Shown here piece after piece: positions 6,621-8,524 of a stretch of DNA of 8,524 bases. Under the pieces are notes generated by a model, which did not search any database, was not told the origin of the DNA, and saw nothing but the letters and a program-made list of their open reading frames with translations. Source of the DNA: Cyclobacteriaceae bacterium. Its GTDB lineage: Bacteria > Bacteroidota > Bacteroidia > Cytophagales > Cyclobacteriaceae. The stretch is from assembly GCA_025363495.1 (NCBI GenBank), contig JANYDR010000171.1:1-8524 (forward strand), in the 5' to 3' direction. The translations under genes were made by a program, and so were the position numbers. Every line of letters starts with the position of its first letter. The stretch's first letter is position 1.

Positions 6621-6789
6621 AATTGATAAGAGTTATTGATCAGTCCTTCGACAATTGTCATAAGACTATTTTAAATGGAAATGTTATTGATAAGAGACTA
6701 ATCGAAATCTGTAAGGAATGCCAGACGACATGACAAAATTGACAATCGGTCAATTCTTCGTCATACGAAAATGTTCCTGAAAAGAAAGA
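6621..6789. promoter_or_regulatory. Leader of the CMD/MetE-like/DUF3179 operon with inverted and direct repeats
   Basis: This 169-base noncoding gap separates the small membrane-protein gene from the four-gene set, both read on the minus strand. It holds a perfect 10-base palindrome GACAATTGTC at 6650-6659. It also holds an inverted repeat AATTGAC-N5-GTCAATT at 6737-6755, and two copies of ATTGATAAGAG at 6622-6632 and 6686-6696. The palindrome and the inverted repeat share a TTGAC/TTGTC-like core, which would fit a dimeric regulator. No exact Bacteroidota TAnnTTTG promoter box was found on the minus strand, and no terminator hairpin with a U-tract was seen. The operator role is inference. Confidence 0.35.
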
Positions 6790-7341
6790 TTAGATAGAGA
6801 ACAACCGCTCCGGCGGATGGATAATGGATGGGTAAAAAGAAGAATTGAAAATCCTGACAGGAGATTCCTGCGGGATGTCTCTTCCCCAACCAAAGGCTAA
6901 ATGATCGATGGAAAAAACCGGGGAAAAATAATCTTTACCAAAATCAGAGAATGATTTAGTATTTGTGTGGTTATCCACTGGCTTATCAGTAAATGTTGTA
7001 ACATAACTTGTCAACGCCTGTTGAATATGTTTGCTCTGCTGATCTTTAACACAGACAATAAGAAGTGTATCACTCAAAAGTCGTTGCTTGACTAACCTGT
7101 AAAATTCTCCTTTGTATTGAAATTGTCCATTTACACGTTCAAAAGCGGGAGAATCAAAACTGTAAGGAATGGCTACGGGAATTTTTAATGTGATGGTTTC
7201 TGAATCAGTATAATTTTCAGAATCTAATTTCTGAATCATTTCCTGCGTGTTCCGATACTCGAGCCCAATAAATAGTCCATAGTATCCCATCACGTTGAGA
7301 AGAATTAAAACTATGAACAGGATCGAAAAAAGTCTCTTCAC
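6790..7341 (-). CDS. Small single-pass membrane protein of unknown function, GTG start
   Basis: I do not recognise a characterised family. The 183-residue protein has one hydrophobic N-terminal helix (about 4-25), which acts as an uncleaved anchor or signal sequence with no lipobox. A soluble domain of about 155 residues follows, probably on the periplasmic side. It contains a conserved-looking core near 75-110: F-Q-Y-K-G-E-F-Y-R-L-V-K-Q-R-L-L, then D-T-L-L-I-V-C-V-K-D-Q-Q-S-K. From memory, similar small proteins occur in other Bacteroidota. The start is GTG at 7339-7341; in this frame no ATG lies between it and the upstream in-frame TAA. A later ATG (codon 18) would cut the anchor in half, so GTG is preferred. 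A single Cys (about residue 97) gives no metal motif. It is divergent from gldB and is followed by the 169-base leader of the four-gene set. Confidence 0.75.
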   Translation of the reverse strand: MKRLFSILFIVLILLNVMGYYGLFIGLEYRNTQEMIQKLDSENYTDSETITLKIPVAIPYSFDSPAFERVNGQFQYKGEFYRLVKQRLLSDTLLIVCVKDQQSKHIQQALTSYVTTFTDKPVDNHTNTKSFSDFGKDYFSPVFSIDHLAFGWGRDIPQESPVRIFNSSFYPSIIHPPERLFSI

Positions 7342-7472
7342 TCTTTGCGTTAAATAGCCGACGAATCTAACTTAATTTTTTGATTCTCCAAAAAAAACGG
7401 GTTACATCAGTCCTCTCGAAAGAACAAAATTGCGTGAATTGCAGATTCTTTATTAATTCTGATCTTCGCGCT

Positions 7473-8513
7473 ATGAGAAATGGGTGGGTAGCTATTTTTT
7501 GTTGGCTGTTGATGGTGTCTTGCGAAAATGAAAAAGAAGACCGTTGTGCGTTCGTCCCGGAGACGTCAACAGCTAAAATTGATTTAACATTTGAATCGCT
7601 CGAGGATTCGGTCCTTTCGATAAAAAGTAAAACTCACCTGGTAAGATTTCTGGATAACCACAAGGAGTTGCGCGACTTGTTTCTTAATCGCTCCGCGTAC
7701 CCGAGCGATTCAGCTTTCATTAATGGACTTTATGAAACCTTTACCAATCCACACCTTGATACATTGCTGATGGAAACACATCGCGTATTTGGAAATGGTG
7801 TTGTGCTCAAATCCGAATTTGAGAAAGCTTTTGCCAACCTGCGATACTATTATCCGGGCTTTCAAGTCCCCAAAGTGCAAACCGTCATAACTGGCTTCGC
7901 GGGAGGAAGTGATCTGATGGTAACAGATTCTCTTGTGATTATTGGCCTTGATTATTTTTTGGGTGACGGAGCAAAATACCGGCCTCACGATATGTATCAG
8001 TATATGCTCAGGAGGTATAACAAACATTTTATCGTTCCTTCTGTCGTGCTCCTAACCGGAATTGACAGCCGGTATAACAAGATCAACGCGGGTGATAAAA
8101 CTGCCCTTGCCGATATGATCTCGTATGGAAAGGCCTATTATTTCACAAAGCAGATGCTTCCCTGTACCCCGGACAGCGTGCTAATCGGGTACACTCAAAA
8201 AGAAATGAAAGGGTCACGTGAAAATGAAAACCTTATCTGGTCGCGTTTTGTGGAAGATCAGGTTTTATTTTCGACCAGCCATCTTATAAAGCAGAAATAC
8301 ATTGCCGAAAGACCAAAGACAATTGAAGTGGGGGAAGAATGTCCGGGAAGAATAGGTACGTGGGTAGGCTGGCAGATTGTGAAGAAGTATATGGAAACCC
8401 ATCACGAGGTTACGCTTCAGCAGTTGATGGAGGTGCAGAATGCTTCTCAGCTGTTTAAAGAATCAGGGTATAGGCCACAGGTTGTGAAAGTGCCGGGGAA
8501 AGAAAAAGTTTGA
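7473..8513 (+). CDS. gldB: Gliding motility lipoprotein GldB-type
   Basis: The frame is open from a TTG at 7380, but the ATG at 7473 is the better start. It gives 346 residues with an N-terminal hydrophobic stretch ending in L-L-M-V-S-C17, a near-canonical lipobox (Met at -3). The acidic stretch after the cysteine, E-N-E-K-E-D, resembles Bacteroidota lipoprotein export signals. The body matches GldB as I remember it. The matching segments are a Y-Y-Y-P-G-F-x-x-P-K region, D-S-L-V-I-I-G-L-D-Y-F-L-G, C-T-P-D-S-V-L-I-G-Y-T, and the near-C-terminal E-C-P-G-R-I-G-T-W-V-G-W-Q-I-V followed by V-T-L-Q-Q-L-M. GldB is needed for gliding motility in Flavobacterium johnsoniae, and GldB-like lipoproteins also occur in non-gliding relatives. 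The gene is divergent from the small membrane-protein gene. The usual gldC partner would lie beyond the right edge if present. Confidence 0.85.
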   Translation: MRNGWVAIFCWLLMVSCENEKEDRCAFVPETSTAKIDLTFESLEDSVLSIKSKTHLVRFLDNHKELRDLFLNRSAYPSDSAFINGLYETFTNPHLDTLLMETHRVFGNGVVLKSEFEKAFANLRYYYPGFQVPKVQTVITGFAGGSDLMVTDSLVIIGLDYFLGDGAKYRPHDMYQYMLRRYNKHFIVPSVVLLTGIDSRYNKINAGDKTALADMISYGKAYYFTKQMLPCTPDSVLIGYTQKEMKGSRENENLIWSRFVEDQVLFSTSHLIKQKYIAERPKTIEVGEECPGRIGTWVGWQIVKKYMETHHEVTLQQLMEVQNASQLFKESGYRPQVVKVPGKEKV

Positions 8514-8524
8514 ATGCGTTTCCA

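Noticed and set aside
7430..7461. Bacteroidota-type promoter for gldB (TTG at 7430-7432 and TAATTCTG at 7454-7461, gap 21)
   Set aside because: The spacing is acceptable, but the -7 box has a mismatch (TCTG for TTTG) and the predicted leader would be very short. It is too weak to list as a feature.
7380..7472. N-terminal extension of the gldB frame from a TTG codon
   Set aside because: The extension puts 31 polar residues ahead of a lipoprotein signal peptide, which would block lipoprotein processing. The ATG at 7473 gives a proper signal sequence and lipobox.
7710..8027. Minus-strand open frame of 105 codons opposite gldB
   Set aside because: It lies wholly within the gldB coding region, which has strong family motifs; no independent support.
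8514..8524. ATG directly after the gldB stop (TGAATG), possible start of a following gene such as gldC
   Set aside because: Only 11 bases remain, so neither the frame nor the product can be supported.
1..8524. Signs of a mobile island or phage
   Set aside because: No integrase, transposase, tRNA, terminal inverted repeats or attachment-site duplication were found, and the genes look like ordinary chromosomal Bacteroidota genes.

Overview
The window looks like a chromosomal stretch from a Bacteroidota bacterium, probably of the Cytophagales type. The clearest taxonomic marker is a GldB-type gliding-motility lipoprotein at the right end. AT-rich leaders without clear Shine-Dalgarno sequences and the family content (DUF3179, TSUP, bacterial deoxynucleoside kinase) agree with this. 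Except for gldB and a small repeat protein at 2751-3122, every gene lies on the minus strand. I see no tRNA, rRNA, insertion sequence, integrase or CRISPR array, and no stretch longer than 300 bases without a gene.

Left part (1-2750, minus strand). In order of transcription there is a TSUP/TauE-SafE membrane permease, then 24 bases later a deoxynucleoside kinase, then a gap of 114 bases, then a zinc-dependent alcohol dehydrogenase that runs off the left edge. The 114-base gap holds at least four degenerate copies of a 14-16 bp unit (GRTAC..GTT..), and repeat-like sequence may reach into the last codons of the kinase.

Middle (2751-3205). An isolated plus-strand gene encodes a 123-residue protein built on nine exact seven-residue repeats (x-N-Q-K-x-I-[IVLM]). 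It ends at a clean rho-independent terminator. The register puts Ile/Leu at a and Asn at d, the arrangement of the 'N@d' ion-binding trimeric coiled coils of autotransporter adhesins, but this protein has no signal peptide or membrane anchor. It is the most unusual protein in the window.

Right-centre (3206-6620, minus strand). Four genes sit 24-33 bases apart and look like one operon. In order of transcription they are two tandem AhpD/carboxymuconolactone-decarboxylase-like proteins (each with the full E-C-C-H catalytic set), a short MetE-like zinc methyltransferase that lacks the N-terminal half of MetE but keeps its zinc ligands, and a membrane-anchored DUF3179 protein with a CxxC motif. 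Each of the four has a paired-cysteine or zinc-thiolate site, which suggests a shared thiol or methyl-transfer chemistry that I cannot name. A 169-base leader upstream of this operon carries inverted and direct repeats that could be operators.

Right end (6790-8524). A small single-pass membrane protein of unknown function, starting at GTG on the minus strand, is divergent from the gldB-type lipoprotein gene on the plus strand. That gene is best started at an internal ATG (7473), which gives a lipoprotein signal peptide.
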